From contig NZ_JACDXT010000010.1 in the NCBI RefSeq assembly GCF_016464015.1, positions 1-64,000 of the forward strand: DNA of 64,000 nt. The letters run 5' to 3'. The position numbers were made by a program, and so were the translations under genes. The notes under the pieces are model-generated. The model was not told the origin of the DNA. It saw only the letters and a list, made by a program, of their open reading frames with translations, and searched no databases. This DNA is from Psychrobacter sp. bablab_jr014. Lineage in GTDB: Bacteria > Pseudomonadota > Gammaproteobacteria > Pseudomonadales > Moraxellaceae. This document shows positions 8,410 through 20,612 of the stretch, one piece after another; the stretch's first letter is position 1; each line of letters opens with the position of its first letter.

Positions 8410-9837
8410 TTACTTGTTTTTTTTGCTGGCTTTTTTCGTGCCTTTTTTGACATCTTGAGCCCATTTGCGTTTACGCAGCTGCTGATTTTTTGCTTTTACT
8501 GGCGTGTCGTTACGATTGGCATAGGGGTTTTCATTGAGCTTAAAGACCACATTGAGTGGCGTGCCTTCGAGTTTGAAAACACCGCGAAACTGGTTTTCTA
8601 AATAGCGCTGATAGCTCTTTGGCAACGAGCCTGTTTGATTACCGTGAATCACAATGACAGGCGGATTATGTCCTCCAATATGCGCGTAGCGTAGCTTGAT
8701 ACGGCGGCCTGCCACAGCAGGTGGCGGGTTGGCAGTAACAGCATCTTGCAAGATTTGCGTCAAGCGGTTGGTTGAGACATTAAACATCGATGAATCATAA
8801 GCACGGCGAATCGATGGGTACAAATTACCTACCCCTGTACCATGCAAAGCAGAAATCAGATGCACTTTGACAAAAGGAATAAAGCTAAAACGACGATCCA
8901 TCTCAAGCTTAATAAAGTCTTTTTGGTCTTGGCTTAGACCATCCCATTTATTAATAGCAACGACGAGCGCACGGCCTTTATCCAGTGCATAACCAATCAT
9001 GTGCAAATCTTGATCTACGATACCCTCTTTGGCATCAATAACGATGACGGTCACGTTTGAGTCTTCAATCGCTTGCAAGGTTTTAATGACTGAGAATTTT
9101 TCGACCTTTTCATTGATACGTCCGCGGCGACGCACACCTGCGGTATCAATCAAGACGTAGTTTTTACCATCACGCTCATAAGGAATATAGATACTGTCGC
9201 GAGTCGTGCCTGGCATATCATAGACCACCACGCGCTCTTCGCCAAGTAAGCGATTGACCAGAGTCGATTTGCCCACGTTTGGACGACCAATAATGGCAAG
9301 CTTTAAACCGTCTGGATCTTCAGTTGTGACTTGCTCTGGCATATCCGCGGTAATGTCCTCAAGCAAATTGCCCAAACCGCGACCGTGACTGGCTGCCATT
9401 GGGTACGGCTCGCCTAGACCCAGCGCATAAAATTCGGCAGGCGCAGCATCATGGACACCGTCAATTTTATTGGCAACCAAATAAACAGGCTTGCCCAACG
9501 TGTGCAAAAACTTGCCAATCTCTTCATCTGCACCAATCAGTCCTGAGCGTGCGTCAGTCACAAACACGATAATGTCAGCTTCATGAATAGCGGTATGCGA
9601 CTGCTCTGACATATAGTCGTCAATGTTGCCACTACCATCGTCTGCTTCCCCGATACCTCCCGTATCAACGACGATAAATGACTTGCCTTCATATTCGGCA
9701 TCACCATACTGACGGTCGCGCGTCAGTCCTGACATGTCTGCCACCAAGGCCTGACGGCTTTTGGTGAACTGGTTAAATAAAGTGGATTTACCAACATTTG
9801 GACGACCAATTAAGGCAACCACGGGCTTGATACTCAT
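8410..9837 (-). CDS. der: Ribosome biogenesis GTPase Der (EngA)
   Basis: Der is an essential double GTPase that assists 50S subunit maturation. Two tandem Era-type G domains are visible: the first with GRPNVGKST at residues 11-19 and DTGG, the second with another GRPNVGKST near 184-192 and DTAGVRRRG. The KH-like C-terminal domain (about 360-445) and a Lys-rich tail ([20 protein letters not shown]) end the protein. At 475 residues it is normal. It is the last gene of the long minus-strand operon, downstream of bamB as in most gammaproteobacteria; a hairpin between bamB and der (10005-10040) may modulate its expression. Confidence 0.97.
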   Translation of the reverse strand: MSIKPVVALIGRPNVGKSTLFNQFTKSRQALVADMSGLTRDRQYGDAEYEGKSFIVVDTGGIGEADDGSGNIDDYMSEQSHTAIHEADIIVFVTDARSGLIGADEEIGKFLHTLGKPVYLVANKIDGVHDAAPAEFYALGLGEPYPMAASHGRGLGNLLEDITADMPEQVTTEDPDGLKLAIIGRPNVGKSTLVNRLLGEERVVVYDMPGTTRDSIYIPYERDGKNYVLIDTAGVRRRGRINEKVEKFSVIKTLQAIEDSNVTVIVIDAKEGIVDQDLHMIGYALDKGRALVVAINKWDGLSQDQKDFIKLEMDRRFSFIPFVKVHLISALHGTGVGNLYPSIRRAYDSSMFNVSTNRLTQILQDAVTANPPPAVAGRRIKLRYAHIGGHNPPVIVIHGNQTGSLPKSYQRYLENQFRGVFKLEGTPLNVVFKLNENPYANRNDTPVKAKNQQLRKRKWAQDVKKGTKKASKKNK

Positions 9838-10004
9838 GTGATACTCTCAGTGACAGACGATAATGACAGCAGAGGCGCTGTTTTTATAGATAAATAGCAA
9901 TAAACGCTGCTCTATGATAACAGACCAGCGAGAATAATAGGACATTATACGCAGGTGCATATTATGGGCGCATAGATTACGTCAAATGCGCGCTTTTCAC
10001 AAGG

Positions 10005-10040
10005 CAAGAAACGCTGACCATGCAGCGTTTCTTGTTTTAT
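10005..10040. terminator. Perfect 12-bp hairpin between bamB and der
   Basis: CAAGAAACGCTG (10005-10016) and CAGCGTTTCTTG (10023-10034) are exact inverted repeats with a 6-nt loop. A TTTTAT tract follows on the plus strand; on the minus strand, the direction of transcription, there is no good T run beyond the stem itself. It may be a partial terminator or attenuator inside the operon, or an RNA-stability hairpin. Confidence 0.55.
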
Positions 10041-10095
10041 CTCTTACATTGTAGGTATCTGCTTAATAAATACCTAACGCCTAACCCGTCACTGG

Positions 10096-11289
10096 CTAGC
10101 GTACCGACTGCCAGACGGAGACTTGGCCGCTTTGGCTTTGGGTCAGCAGACGATTGCCAACCACTTGCAGGCTGCTGAGTGCGCCTTTGGTGCTGACGCG
10201 GCTCACAATATTACCATTGGCAGGGTCAAACAGATGTACCACACCATCCAAATCACCTACAGCAATATAACCGTCAATCATCACAGGATTGGTCAGCTCA
10301 CGATACATGAGCGAGTCATTTTCCCACAAGACTTGGCCATTTTGACGGTCATAAGCGACGACTTTACCATCAAGACTGGTACCAATGACTTGACGCGGAT
10401 TGACCGCCAATGATTTTAAGCTGGCAAGCTCGTTCATGTACATGACTTGGCGTGAGGTCAAATCAATACCAATCAGTTGACCGCTATAGCTGACCGCAAA
10501 CAGTTGGTTATTATCAATAATAGGCTGGCCATCAACATCGCTCATGCGCTCAACCTCGCTGCTACCATTGCCCACACCGACGCGGCGCGACCATAGTGGC
10601 AGACCATTATCCACCGTCAACGCATGTAAGCGGCCATCTGCGGTAGCAAGCAGTGCCGTTTCGTCATCAAGTAAGGTTGGCGCTGCACTACCACGGACGC
10701 TAATTGCAGGCACTTGCGTGGCAAATTTCCAAATCGACTGACCTGTTTGTAGCGACAGGCCATGTAAAAACCCATCGTTGGCAGAAAGTACTACGCGGTT
10801 ATTATGAATCAATGCAGGTGTCAGTACTGAGCCTGACAGTTGCTGTGTCCAGCGCTGCTCGCCTGTAGTACTATCAAAGGCAATCACACGACCTGAGCGG
10901 GTACTGACAATCGCTGTCTGACTAAAGGCATCCAGCGCCACGCCACCTGTGATGGCTTCGTCAACTTTTACTGACCACAGACGCTGACCTTGCGCATTGT
11001 AACCTGTAACCTCGCCGCCGCGAGAGGCTGTAACCATCTGACCGTTGTCATAACCGACTTGTAAATCAAGAGGGTCTTTGCTGCTGGCACGACTGCTGCC
11101 TGCATCCGTGCTAAAAACTGGCTGTAACAGCTGTATTGATTGCGACAAAGCCACTAACTTAACAGGCTCATGCACCTCAGGCTTGATACCACGATTACAG
11201 CCCACCAGTGCTGTTGCGGCAATAGCCAACACAGCAACAGGCATCAAGGTCGCTTTTAGGCGATTATTAGCGCGAATAGATTGGGTCAT
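10096..11289 (-). CDS. bamB: Outer-membrane protein assembly factor BamB
   Basis: BamB is the beta-propeller lipoprotein of the BAM complex, which folds beta-barrel proteins into the outer membrane. The 397-residue protein has a lipoprotein signal with lipobox LVGC (Cys31) and then repeated PQQ-type blades with recurrent 'G.VxAxDxxTGxxxW' patterns (for example VIAFDSTTGEQRW and VVAYDRQNGQVLWE). Length is typical (380-400). It lies between the YfgM-like gene and der, as in E. coli and Pseudomonas. The start is supported by a GAGAG Shine-Dalgarno sequence upstream of the ATG. Confidence 0.96.
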   Translation of the reverse strand: MTQSIRANNRLKATLMPVAVLAIAATALVGCNRGIKPEVHEPVKLVALSQSIQLLQPVFSTDAGSSRASSKDPLDLQVGYDNGQMVTASRGGEVTGYNAQGQRLWSVKVDEAITGGVALDAFSQTAIVSTRSGRVIAFDSTTGEQRWTQQLSGSVLTPALIHNNRVVLSANDGFLHGLSLQTGQSIWKFATQVPAISVRGSAAPTLLDDETALLATADGRLHALTVDNGLPLWSRRVGVGNGSSEVERMSDVDGQPIIDNNQLFAVSYSGQLIGIDLTSRQVMYMNELASLKSLAVNPRQVIGTSLDGKVVAYDRQNGQVLWENDSLMYRELTNPVMIDGYIAVGDLDGVVHLFDPANGNIVSRVSTKGALSSLQVVGNRLLTQSQSGQVSVWQSVR

Positions 11290-11381
11290 TGTGTACTCTC
11301 ACTACATATAAAGGGACAATCAACAAGTCTGCAACTATAGGATGACTTTGTTGTTGCAAGGCTACGCCTTTGTTGTTTTTA

Positions 11382-12170
11382 TTATGCTGCAGGCTCGGCA
11401 GCGTTGCTTGCACTTTGTTCCACTGCAGGCGCGCTCGTCGCTGGCGCTTGCTGAATCAGCTCAGGCGCAGCTTCAATAGGCTCGACGGTCATGCCAAGAC
11501 TTTCCATCTTTAGTGCCAACACGGCACGGCTTTCTTGACGCTTACGCAAAAGCTCCCACGCATTGTTGTATGCCTGCTTTGCAGCGTCTTCATCTTTTTG
11601 TGCCATATAGATATCACCCAGCAGCTCTTGCTGACTGGCTTCAAAGGGGCTTGGCATATCGCTCTTGGCTTCTGAGAGTGCGGCATCCGCATCACCTGCC
11701 GCCAGCAAGGTCTCGGCGTAACGCAGACGAGTAATGGCGCTTAATCCTGCATCGCCCAAATCAATCGCCGCAGCTTGTTTTAAACTCTCGCTCGCTGCCG
11801 CAAAGTCGTTGGCATCTGCTTCACTACGCGCTTTAATCATCAACGCTTGCCATGCGTATACCGAGTCGCCATGCGTGGCAACCAAGGCATCGATGTTTTT
11901 ATCAAGCTCGCTGCGGCTTTTGTCTAGTGCAGCAGTTGCTTCGGCGTTTAGGTCTGGATTTTGCGCTGCAAGATTAATTTCTTGGTTTAAATTTTGGATG
12001 TCCGCATAGTGATCAGCCGCCACTGTATCAACGCGCGCGTGATTGTTTTGCCAGTAGGTCCAGCCAAAATAACCTGCCAGCACAAGTAAAATGACAGTAA
12101 TGATGTAACTGCCGTATTGTTTTAGCGCATCCATATTGCTTTCTGATGGCGAGTTTGGGGTCTGAACCAT
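11382..12170 (-). CDS. YfgM-like membrane-anchored tetratricopeptide protein
   Basis: 262 residues. An inner-membrane protein with one N-terminal TM helix (YIITVILLVLAGYFGWTYW, about 21-39) and a periplasmic helical-repeat domain of TPR type (about 50-215), ending in an Ala/Pro/Glu-rich tail. The family (YfgM, TPR_21) is an accessory of the Sec translocon that hands substrates to periplasmic chaperones in E. coli. The start at 12170 (MVQTPNSPSES) is set by an AGGAT Shine-Dalgarno sequence; the frame is open to 12251, but the upstream residues look like untranslated leader. Position between hisS and bamB is the conserved one. Confidence 0.9.
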   Translation of the reverse strand: MVQTPNSPSESNMDALKQYGSYIITVILLVLAGYFGWTYWQNNHARVDTVAADHYADIQNLNQEINLAAQNPDLNAEATAALDKSRSELDKNIDALVATHGDSVYAWQALMIKARSEADANDFAAASESLKQAAAIDLGDAGLSAITRLRYAETLLAAGDADAALSEAKSDMPSPFEASQQELLGDIYMAQKDEDAAKQAYNNAWELLRKRQESRAVLALKMESLGMTVEPIEAAPELIQQAPATSAPAVEQSASNAAEPAA

Positions 12171-12279
12171 AACTGTATCCTGATAAAACCAATCACTAAA
12201 GAACCAATCAAAATCAAACGGTACAAAACCGATAATGCTAAGCAAAACCACGTTGTACCGTTATCATATAAAACCGCGG

Positions 12280-13557
12280 TTAAGGGCGCAGGTTACCCGC
12301 TTGCAGTAGCCAATCGCGAGAGACGCTGCGCTGCTCACCACTGTGCATGTCTTTTAGGCTGACCGTGCCGTCCTCTAACTCTTGCTGGGCCAAAATCACC
12401 GTCACTGCGGCACCTGACTTGTCTGCCTTTTTCATTTGTGCCTTTAAGCTGGTAGCGCTTGCCATTTTCACACGCAAATCAGGGCGATTTTGACGCAATT
12501 CATGCGCGTAACGCATGCCCGCATCATACACATCAGGGTGCGCAGCGATAAATACATCACAAGCGTGTTGCTCTTCAAAAGGTGCAACCGCTTCAATCAA
12601 TAACAACAAGCGTTCCAGACCCATAGCAAAGCCAACCGCTGGCTCAGACTTGGCCTCCTTGCCGCCCATAGATTTAAGCTGACCAATCAGCCCATCGTAA
12701 CGCCCGCCAGCACATACTGTGGCTTGACTACCCAGCTTGTCCGTCACCCACTCAAACACGGTCTTGTTATAATAATCCAGACCGCGTACCAGATGCGGAT
12801 TGATACGGAACGCGATACCCAGCGCCGTCAAATACGCCTGTACTTGGGCAAAATGCGCGCGGCTGTCTTCACCCAAAAAATCTGCCAATTTTGGCGCGTC
12901 TTGCAATAGTGCTTGCGTGCTCGCTTCTTTACTGTCGAGGATACGTAGCGGATTGGTGTCTAGGCGGCGCTGACTATCCGCGTCCAGCTCAGATTTTTTA
13001 TCGGTCAAATAAGCAACCAAGGCATCACGATATGCGCGGCGCTCGTCAATCTCACCAAGACTGTTCAGCTCCAGCGTCAGCTCGTCTTGGATGCCCAGCG
13101 CCTTCCACATCATCGCCGTCATGGCGATCAGCTCGGCATCGGCGTCTGGCAGCGCACTGCCAAAGCTCTCCACACCCAGTTGGTGAAACTGACGATAGCG
13201 GCCTTTTTGCGGACGCTCATAGCGGAACATCGGTCCGATGTACCACAGCTTTGGGGTATCGCCGCGCAGCATGTTGTGCTCAATCACTGCACGTACCGCA
13301 CCTGCGGTGCCCTCTGGACGTAGCGTTAATGGCGTTGGCGGCTCAGACTTGTCCGCAAAGCTATACATTTCTTTTTCAACGATATCCGTCGCCCCGCCAA
13401 TCGCGCGCGCAAACAAATCGGTCTGCTCCACGATGGGCAAGCGAATATGCTCAAAACCGTATCTACCAAGCACGTTCGCCAGTATCGACTCCAGCTTTAG
13501 CCACTGTGCCGATTGGTTGGGTAAAATGTCATTAAATCCTTTGATTGCTTTAATCAT
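12280..13557 (-). CDS. hisS: Histidyl-tRNA synthetase
   Basis: Class II aminoacyl-tRNA synthetase that charges tRNA-His. Motif 2 ([21 protein letters not shown] region, about 112-133), the histidine-specific signature [13 protein letters not shown] (about 259-271) and motif 3 ([13 protein letters not shown], about 305-317) are all present, followed by the C-terminal anticodon-binding domain. Length 425 residues is normal. It lies in the ispG-hisS-yfgM order, with small gaps, and is probably cotranscribed. A HisS paralogue without catalysis (HisZ) is encoded separately at 20613-21887. Confidence 0.97.
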   Translation of the reverse strand: MIKAIKGFNDILPNQSAQWLKLESILANVLGRYGFEHIRLPIVEQTDLFARAIGGATDIVEKEMYSFADKSEPPTPLTLRPEGTAGAVRAVIEHNMLRGDTPKLWYIGPMFRYERPQKGRYRQFHQLGVESFGSALPDADAELIAMTAMMWKALGIQDELTLELNSLGEIDERRAYRDALVAYLTDKKSELDADSQRRLDTNPLRILDSKEASTQALLQDAPKLADFLGEDSRAHFAQVQAYLTALGIAFRINPHLVRGLDYYNKTVFEWVTDKLGSQATVCAGGRYDGLIGQLKSMGGKEAKSEPAVGFAMGLERLLLLIEAVAPFEEQHACDVFIAAHPDVYDAGMRYAHELRQNRPDLRVKMASATSLKAQMKKADKSGAAVTVILAQQELEDGTVSLKDMHSGEQRSVSRDWLLQAGNLRP

Positions 13558-13723
13558 GATACGGTCTGATCCTCAATACTAACGATGACGGTGCGTTATG
13601 CTTATTATCTTAAATAGTGTTTTGTAGCGGCGGCAAGCCAGCGCCTAACACTTTAATGTAAAGTGAAGCCAATATTAAATTTGTATCAACTTCACTAAAG
13701 TGCGTCTTATATTAAAATACGCC

Positions 13724-14842
13724 TTAGCCTTTTACACGTAAAATTTCATTTTCGCGGGCTTTTTCTAATTCTGCAGCGCGGGCGCGTACCATACTTTCAA
13801 TTTCATCTACCAAGTCATTGGTATCAATCAGATGGCTTTTTTGTCCCATACGGTAGACCAGCGATTTTGGTGCCGCCCCCACGACCCCAATATCGGCTTC
13901 TTTGGCCTCACCTGGTCCATTGACTTTACAGCCAATAACCGATAAGTCCATCGGTTCACGAATATCTTCAAGGCGTGCTTCTAATGCCATCATGACTTTA
14001 ATCACATCAAACTCTTGACGCGAGCAGCTGGGGCACGCAATAAAGTTGACGCCATTTGAGCGGATGTTTAATGACTTTAGAATATCAAAGCCAATTTTAA
14101 TCTCTTCTTCAGGCTCAGCGGCGAGCGAAATACGCATGGTATCGCCAATCCCTTCTAATAACAAGCCGCCCAGTGCAATCGCTGATTTGACCGTGCCTGT
14201 ACGATATACGCCCGCTTCAGTCACGCCAAGATGTAACGGGTTGTCAATCTGCGCTGACAACAAGCGATACGCATCCATCGTCAAAAATACGTTAGAGGCC
14301 TTTACTGAGACTTTATACTGGTCAAAGTTTAAGCGGTCTAAGATGTCAATGTGACGCATGGCCGATTCGAGCATCGCCTCGCCTGTCGGCTCGCTGTACT
14401 TACGCTGGATGTCTTTTTCTAATGAGCCTGCGTTAACCCCGATACGAATAGGAATATTGTGATGACGCGCACAAGCGACCACCTCGCGCACCTTGGCATC
14501 ATTACCAATATTGCCTGGGTTAATACGCAAGCAATCTGCACCCGCCTCGGCAACCGCCAAAGCAATTTTGTGGTCAAAATGCACGTCCGCAATCAATGGG
14601 ATATTAACTTGTTTACGAATCTCGGCAAAGGCGGCGACCGACGCCATCGTTGGCGTCGATACACGCATCAAGTCCGCGCCTGCGTCCACACAGCGCTCAA
14701 TCTGAGCAACTGTGGCTGCCACGTCACAAGTATCAGTGTTGGTCATGCTTTGTACGCTAATCGGTGCATCACCGCCGATAGCGACATCACCGACATGAAT
14801 TTGTTTGGTTAAGCGGCGTTTGATTGGCGATGCTGTTGACAT
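13724..14842 (-). CDS. ispG: 4-hydroxy-3-methylbut-2-en-1-yl diphosphate synthase (IspG)
   Basis: IspG carries out the penultimate step of the MEP isoprenoid pathway, reducing MEcPP to HMBPP with a [4Fe-4S] cluster. The N-terminal TIM barrel ([29 protein letters not shown]) is followed by the C-terminal cluster domain with ACPSCSR and [10 protein letters not shown], which carry the cysteine ligands. At 372 residues it is the short bacterial form. It sits between rodZ and hisS, as in E. coli. A small inverted repeat (CACTTTA/TAAAGTG, 13649-13665) lies in the 166-bp gap to hisS. Confidence 0.97.
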   Translation of the reverse strand: MSTASPIKRRLTKQIHVGDVAIGGDAPISVQSMTNTDTCDVAATVAQIERCVDAGADLMRVSTPTMASVAAFAEIRKQVNIPLIADVHFDHKIALAVAEAGADCLRINPGNIGNDAKVREVVACARHHNIPIRIGVNAGSLEKDIQRKYSEPTGEAMLESAMRHIDILDRLNFDQYKVSVKASNVFLTMDAYRLLSAQIDNPLHLGVTEAGVYRTGTVKSAIALGGLLLEGIGDTMRISLAAEPEEEIKIGFDILKSLNIRSNGVNFIACPSCSRQEFDVIKVMMALEARLEDIREPMDLSVIGCKVNGPGEAKEADIGVVGAAPKSLVYRMGQKSHLIDTNDLVDEIESMVRARAAELEKARENEILRVKG

Positions 14843-14916
14843 ATAAAATCCTTATCGACAAAGTAAGCAGGCAAAAAATCATGCCGTGCGCGCAATATAG
14901 CATTATCGCGTCTGTA

Positions 14917-15735
14917 TTATTCAGGCATTAATGTAAAATCAGCGCGGTTGTCTTGTGTGTATTCACGCATATCCACAGGCGATCCGTTCATTTGTAGGGT
15001 CACGCTGTCAACCGTAGCAATCTGGATAGCAAATGGCGGCGCGCCCTCAAAATGATAGCTGCCTGCGGGTAGACGCTTGGACACCAATGTATTGCTATCG
15101 GCGTCAGTGATTGAGACCATTGTGTCCTCTGTGACCACAAGGTCTAAACTGGCAGGTGCAGTGCTGGTGACGTCGAGCGCTGAACCACTGGCACCAATTG
15201 CGCTACCTGTCGCATTTAAGGCTGCGCCAGCTTGTTGGTCAGCACTGTCCATATTGATAACCGTCGGTGTGGTGGTTGGCTTATCGTCATCTGTACTGCT
15301 ACTCACCAGTAACCAAAGCGCTACTGCGCCTATAATCAGTGCAATGAGCGCTAAAAGTAGCCATGGATTAAAACGCATACGGCGCGCGCTGCGTGTCTTG
15401 TTTGATTGTATGGGTAACGCACTGATGTTTTCGGGCGGTTTACGGTAGTCGCTCGGACAGGCAGCGTCAAAACGGCTGGCGAGCATCTTGGCATCGAGTC
15501 CCAAAAACCTTGCATAGTTCACCAAAAATCCGCGTGCGTATACTACTGGTGGCATGGCGCTAAAGTCTTCAGCTTCGAGCGCTGTCAGATACGGCGTCAC
15601 GATATACAGCTCGTCCGATACGGCTTGTACGCTCAGTCCTTTTTCTTCTCGTACGTGACGTAAAGGCGCGCCAAATGCTAATGTATCGGGCTCAGCGGCA
15701 CTGTCTGTAGATGTCATAGATGGGGTCATTGCCAT
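14917..15735 (-). CDS. rodZ: RodZ-like cytoskeletal helix-turn-helix membrane protein
   Basis: RodZ links MreB filaments to the cell wall elongation machinery. From the start chosen the protein has 272 residues: a Cro/CI-like HTH domain (about 20-85; APLRHVREEKGLSVQAVSDEL...), a basic stretch (RSARRMRFNP), one TM helix (LLLALIALIIGAVALWLLV, about 126-144), a low-complexity periplasmic linker and a C-terminal DUF4115 domain (about 190-272). Three starts are possible. The ATG at 15735 overlaps the pilW stop codon by 10 bp and has AGAGG upstream; the ATG at 15729 makes an ATGA overlap with pilW; 15759 would overlap more. Coupled translation with pilW is likely either way. Confidence 0.92.
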   Translation of the reverse strand: MAMTPSMTSTDSAAEPDTLAFGAPLRHVREEKGLSVQAVSDELYIVTPYLTALEAEDFSAMPPVVYARGFLVNYARFLGLDAKMLASRFDAACPSDYRKPPENISALPIQSNKTRSARRMRFNPWLLLALIALIIGAVALWLLVSSSTDDDKPTTTPTVINMDSADQQAGAALNATGSAIGASGSALDVTSTAPASLDLVVTEDTMVSITDADSNTLVSKRLPAGSYHFEGAPPFAIQIATVDSVTLQMNGSPVDMREYTQDNRADFTLMPE

Positions 15736-16661
15736 GAAGCCTCTGGATTTTTCAGCCATACTTTAACCTGCTTTGCCTCTTCACTGAGCGGATAAGCAGA
15801 AAGCAGCTGCTGTGCCAGCTGTTGCCGAGCGCGATTGTCGTTTTGGGCAGCTGCCAGACGGATACCTTGCATGAGTAAGCGCGGCGTCGTGCCTTGTCCG
15901 CGAATCAATAGCTGCGTCTCATCATATAGACTTTGCGCCTGCATAATACGCTTGGCATCGAGCAGCAAATCAACCAGTTCAATATGCGCAATTAAGCTGT
16001 TACGATTGCCTTCAAGCGCACGCAAGAATGCCTTCGTAGCAGCAGGACGGTCATTCAGCTGTAGATAAGTGCGACCTAAGTTTTCTAGAGCACCAATTCG
16101 TCCATCGTAGCCAAGCGCCGTACCTGCAATCTCAAATTGCTCAGCTGCCTCACGATAGCGCTTCATCTGTGACAGATACACACCATAGTTATTACGTGCC
16201 TGCTCAAATTCAGGGTCATATTCAATGGCTTTTTTAAAGTAGCCTTCTGCCTTTTTTAGATTGCGAGCGCTGCCTTCTTTTTGTAACAAAACGCCCATCA
16301 TATCATAGGCAGGCGCGTATCGGCTATTGGCGGCAAAGGCTTTTTCGAGCTGCTGCTGCGCGGCATCTAAGCCGTTTTCGCGGATGTATTGCGCCGCCAG
16401 TGCCGTACGCACTTTTGCCACCTCATTCTTATCAACATCACCCTTGTTACTGGCTTGAGTCATGCTCTGTGCGTACACAGGCTCCATCACCAGCGCGTCG
16501 CTACTGCTGCTTTGACACCCTGATAGCACCACTGTCCCCAGTAATGCCGCACACAGCAAACCCACCTGTCGCGATTGCGTCAAGGTGGGCGCTGGTTGCT
16601 GATTGCTGATTTGCTTGTTGTTTTTTTGATTGCTTGTCATAAAAGTCATCGGAGCCGCCAT
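15726..16661 (-). CDS. pilW: Type IV pilus biogenesis/stability lipoprotein PilW (PilF)
   Basis: A TPR lipoprotein that helps assemble the PilQ secretin in the outer membrane. The 311-residue protein has a signal peptide with lipobox LSGC (Cys about residue 49 from the start chosen) and five to six TPR units (for example RTALAAQYIRENGLDAAQQQ, YAPAYDMMGVLLQ, FEQARNNYGVYLSQ). The N-terminus is ambiguous: a TTG at 16682 and ATGs at 16661, 16649 and 16640 are in frame, none with a strong Shine-Dalgarno sequence. Its stop overlaps the rodZ start, and rlmN lies upstream, the standard gammaproteobacterial arrangement. Confidence 0.92.
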   Translation of the reverse strand: MAAPMTFMTSNQKNNKQISNQQPAPTLTQSRQVGLLCAALLGTVVLSGCQSSSSDALVMEPVYAQSMTQASNKGDVDKNEVAKVRTALAAQYIRENGLDAAQQQLEKAFAANSRYAPAYDMMGVLLQKEGSARNLKKAEGYFKKAIEYDPEFEQARNNYGVYLSQMKRYREAAEQFEIAGTALGYDGRIGALENLGRTYLQLNDRPAATKAFLRALEGNRNSLIAHIELVDLLLDAKRIMQAQSLYDETQLLIRGQGTTPRLLMQGIRLAAAQNDNRARQQLAQQLLSAYPLSEEAKQVKVWLKNPEASWQ

Positions 16662-16817
16662 CGTAAAACTGTAATTGAACAAATATCTGATTCAACGAGC
16701 CTTAAGTTTAATAGATTTTTTGCCCATAAGTACAGTTTAGTGAGTGTCGCTACACTTTTGTTACCATTCTGACGCAAAAATGACAACTTTATAAGTTGGG
16801 GTTTCAAATCCTACTTA

Positions 16818-18074
16818 TTATTGTGCGTCTGCTTGTACCGCGTTTTGCTGGCGTTCAGCGATACTTTTTTGCCACGCCGCTTGACGACGTGTACGGTCGG
16901 CGACTTGTCCCACGAGTTGCCCACAGGCGGCATCAATATCATCACCGCGTGTCTGGCGCACCGTACACACAAAGCCCGCTTGGCTTAAAATATTGCTAAA
17001 CGCATGGATACGGTTGTTGCTTGAGCGACCATATGGCGCGTGCGGGAACGGGTTAAATGGAATCAAATTGATTTTGCTGGGCAAATCGTCCAAAAGCGCG
17101 ACCAGTTCATGCGCGTGTTTGTCACTGTCATTGACACCCTCTAGCATGACATATTCAATAGTCACGTGCTTCTTATGGCGTGGGTTGATGTCGTTGACAT
17201 AATGCTTCGCTGCTGCTATCAGCTCGCTTAGCGGGTACTTTTTATTAATCGGTACCAGCTCATTACGCAGCTCGTCATTAGGCGCGTGTAAAGAGATGGC
17301 AAGTGCCACGTCAATGTCTTTTGCCAAGTCATACATTTTCGGCACAACGCCTGAGGTGGACAGAGTAACACGGCGCTTGGATAAACCATACGCATGATCG
17401 CTCAGCATCAGCTCCATCGAGCTTACTACTGGCTTATAGTTCAGTAGCGGCTCGCCCATACCCATCATCACCACGTTGGTGACATTATTTTGCCATTCGC
17501 TATGATCAACGTGCTCAAGGCTTTCGTTTTCATCGGTCATGTACGAGGCGTTCGCCACCCACAGCTGACCAATAATTTCGGCGGCGCTCAAGTCACGCTC
17601 AAAGCCCTGCTTGCCCGTGCTACAAAAGCTGCAATCAAGTGCACAGCCGACCTGCGATGAGATGCATAAGGTCTTACGTCCATTTGCCTTATTGTCATCG
17701 GCAGGAATCAGTACCGTCTCTACCAAGGAACCGCCCGTCACTTCAAAAATCCACTTACGCGTGCCGTCATCACTGTATTTGCGGTGCAAGACTTTCGGCG
17801 GTGTCACGCATGCATGCGCGCTTAATTTTTCACGCAGTGATTTGCTTAAATTGGTCATTTGTGCAAAATCAGTCACGCCATATTGATAAATCCACTTAAT
17901 GACCTGAGTCGCTCGAAATGGCTTTTCGCCAATCTCTTTAAAGTAGGCTGCGAGCTCTTCAGGCGTCATACCCAGTAAATTGGTTTTGGCTTGTGCTTCA
18001 TCAACGAGACGAATGCTCTCGCCCTTAGCAGTACGGGCAGGCTGTGATGAGACGGGCGTGGGTGCAGTTGACAT
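16818..18074 (-). CDS. rlmN: Dual-specificity 23S rRNA/tRNA adenine-C2 methyltransferase RlmN
   Basis: A radical-SAM enzyme that methylates C2 of A2503 in 23S rRNA and A37 of some tRNAs. The cluster motif GCALDCSFC (CxxxCxxC) is present, as is the methyl-carrying Cys near the C-terminus in the DAACGQL segment. Other family features are the N-terminal HhH-like RNA-binding region ([15 protein letters not shown]) and GMGEPLLNY. 418 residues from the ATG at 18074; a TTG at 18080 is the only upstream alternative. It is the first gene of the operon that runs to der; a palindromic terminator (18264-18300) isolates it from ndk. Confidence 0.97.
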   Translation of the reverse strand: MSTAPTPVSSQPARTAKGESIRLVDEAQAKTNLLGMTPEELAAYFKEIGEKPFRATQVIKWIYQYGVTDFAQMTNLSKSLREKLSAHACVTPPKVLHRKYSDDGTRKWIFEVTGGSLVETVLIPADDNKANGRKTLCISSQVGCALDCSFCSTGKQGFERDLSAAEIIGQLWVANASYMTDENESLEHVDHSEWQNNVTNVVMMGMGEPLLNYKPVVSSMELMLSDHAYGLSKRRVTLSTSGVVPKMYDLAKDIDVALAISLHAPNDELRNELVPINKKYPLSELIAAAKHYVNDINPRHKKHVTIEYVMLEGVNDSDKHAHELVALLDDLPSKINLIPFNPFPHAPYGRSSNNRIHAFSNILSQAGFVCTVRQTRGDDIDAACGQLVGQVADRTRRQAAWQKSIAERQQNAVQADAQ

Positions 18075-18263
18075 AAGCAAGAACCTATCGACATAAACTA
18101 TAAAGAGGGGCTATCGCATTTGGACTATCGACTGCCAAAAGACAATAACAAAGAAAAATATGAGGTATCTAATCAAGAATTACGAATAAGGCGTACTCAT
18201 TCATAGGGGTCTATGATAACAAAAACAATGACTTATCGGCGTAAAATAATGATAAATCATAAC

Positions 18264-18300
18264 TCAAACGGCTTATACCCTAAGGATATAAGCCGTTTGA
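18264..18300. terminator. Perfect 14-bp palindromic terminator between ndk and rlmN
   Basis: TCAAACGGCTTATA (18264-18277) and TATAAGCCGTTTGA (18287-18300) are exact inverted repeats around a 9-nt loop. It follows ndk on the minus strand. The T run after it is weak, but the stem is strong. Confidence 0.75.
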
Positions 18301-18411
18301 TGGTGGCATTATGACAAATATCAACCGTATTGCCGCATAAGCGCGTGCCTGCATCAGCAGTGCGTAAACATGAGCTTACTCTTACAGCTTAGGCTAATAT
18401 TTGCTAATCCC

Positions 18412-18843
18412 TTAACGTGTACGTGGGCATACTTCGTTATCAGCGAAGAAGTAGCTGATTTCGCGCTCTGCAGATGCTGCAGAATCTGATCCATGTACCG
18501 CGTTTTCGTCGATGCTGCTCGCGAAGTCTGCACGAATCGTGCCTTCAGCCGCTTCTTTTGGATTGGTTGCGCCCATGATGTCACGGTGCTTAGCAATCGC
18601 GTCTTCGCCTTCTAGTACTGATACCAATACAGGGCCTGAGGTCATGAAAGATTTTAGGTCGTTGTAAAATGGACGCTCAGCGTGCTCAGCGTAAAAACCA
18701 CCCGCCTTTTCGTCGTCCAGTTGCAGCATTTTTGCGCCAACAATGCGTAGACCTGCTTTTTCAAAACGGTCGTAGATTGCACCGATGTGGTTGCCGCCAA
18801 CAGCGTCAGGCTTGATGATAGATAGCGTACGTTCGATAGCCAT
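18412..18843 (-). CDS. ndk: Nucleoside diphosphate kinase
   Basis: Transfers the terminal phosphate of ATP to nucleoside diphosphates through a phospho-histidine. The catalytic His lies in [17 protein letters not shown] (His about 117), and the N-terminal [11 protein letters not shown] strand is typical. 143 residues, the normal size. Gene is isolated, with its own terminator downstream and a 343-bp spacer upstream that should hold its promoter. Confidence 0.97.
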   Translation of the reverse strand: MAIERTLSIIKPDAVGGNHIGAIYDRFEKAGLRIVGAKMLQLDDEKAGGFYAEHAERPFYNDLKSFMTSGPVLVSVLEGEDAIAKHRDIMGATNPKEAAEGTIRADFASSIDENAVHGSDSAASAEREISYFFADNEVCPRTR

Positions 18844-19186
18844 GAAAGACTCCTAATCCAAATAAAATAAACCAATGATAAAATCATTATCGCGCAAAAT
18901 TATGATCGTTATATGTCAGTGCTCAGGGTGCAGCCTATTATTTTACTGCGCCTGCCATGACCCATAAGCTTGGCAATAGGTTGCCCAAGTGCGCTTGCTG
19001 CCTATTATAACGATTACGTTTATAAATGATAGGGGCAATTTACGCTTAATGGACGCGCCTGTAAGGTTATCAGCAAGACGATAAGCAAGGTTGTAAATAA
19101 AGCTATAAAAAGCCCCAATGTTTCCATCAGGGCTTTTGTATTATTGGCGACGCTCGGCGATGTCCCACCGAGCAGCGCGTATCTGA
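18844..19186. other. Intergenic region purA-ndk
   Basis: 343 bp with no gene. It contains the purA terminator hairpin (19107-19137) and presumably the ndk promoter on the minus strand. A GATAATCA-like AT-rich stretch lies just before ndk, but I could not assign -35/-10 boxes with confidence. Confidence 0.4.
19107..19137 (-). terminator. Terminator of hisZ-purA
   Basis: AAAAGCCC and GGGCTTTT form a stem around a 14-nt loop, with U-rich sequence following on the minus strand. It lies 50 bp after the purA stop codon. Confidence 0.8.
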
Positions 19187-20485
<1,299 letters not shown>

Positions 20486-20612
20486 TTACGATTGTGTATT
20501 AAGGTGTGTACTCAAAAAAAATGATGCCGAAAACATGCATCAAAGTTAGTGCTGTCTTTAATAAAGAAAAAATGGGCAGCGCACAGCAGACCACGATACG
20601 CGCCCTTATCCG

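Noticed and set aside
12891-13535. 214-residue open frame antisense to hisS
   Set aside because: It is the complement of a conserved synthetase gene; composition is Arg/Ser/Ala-rich as expected for an antisense frame in this GC range.
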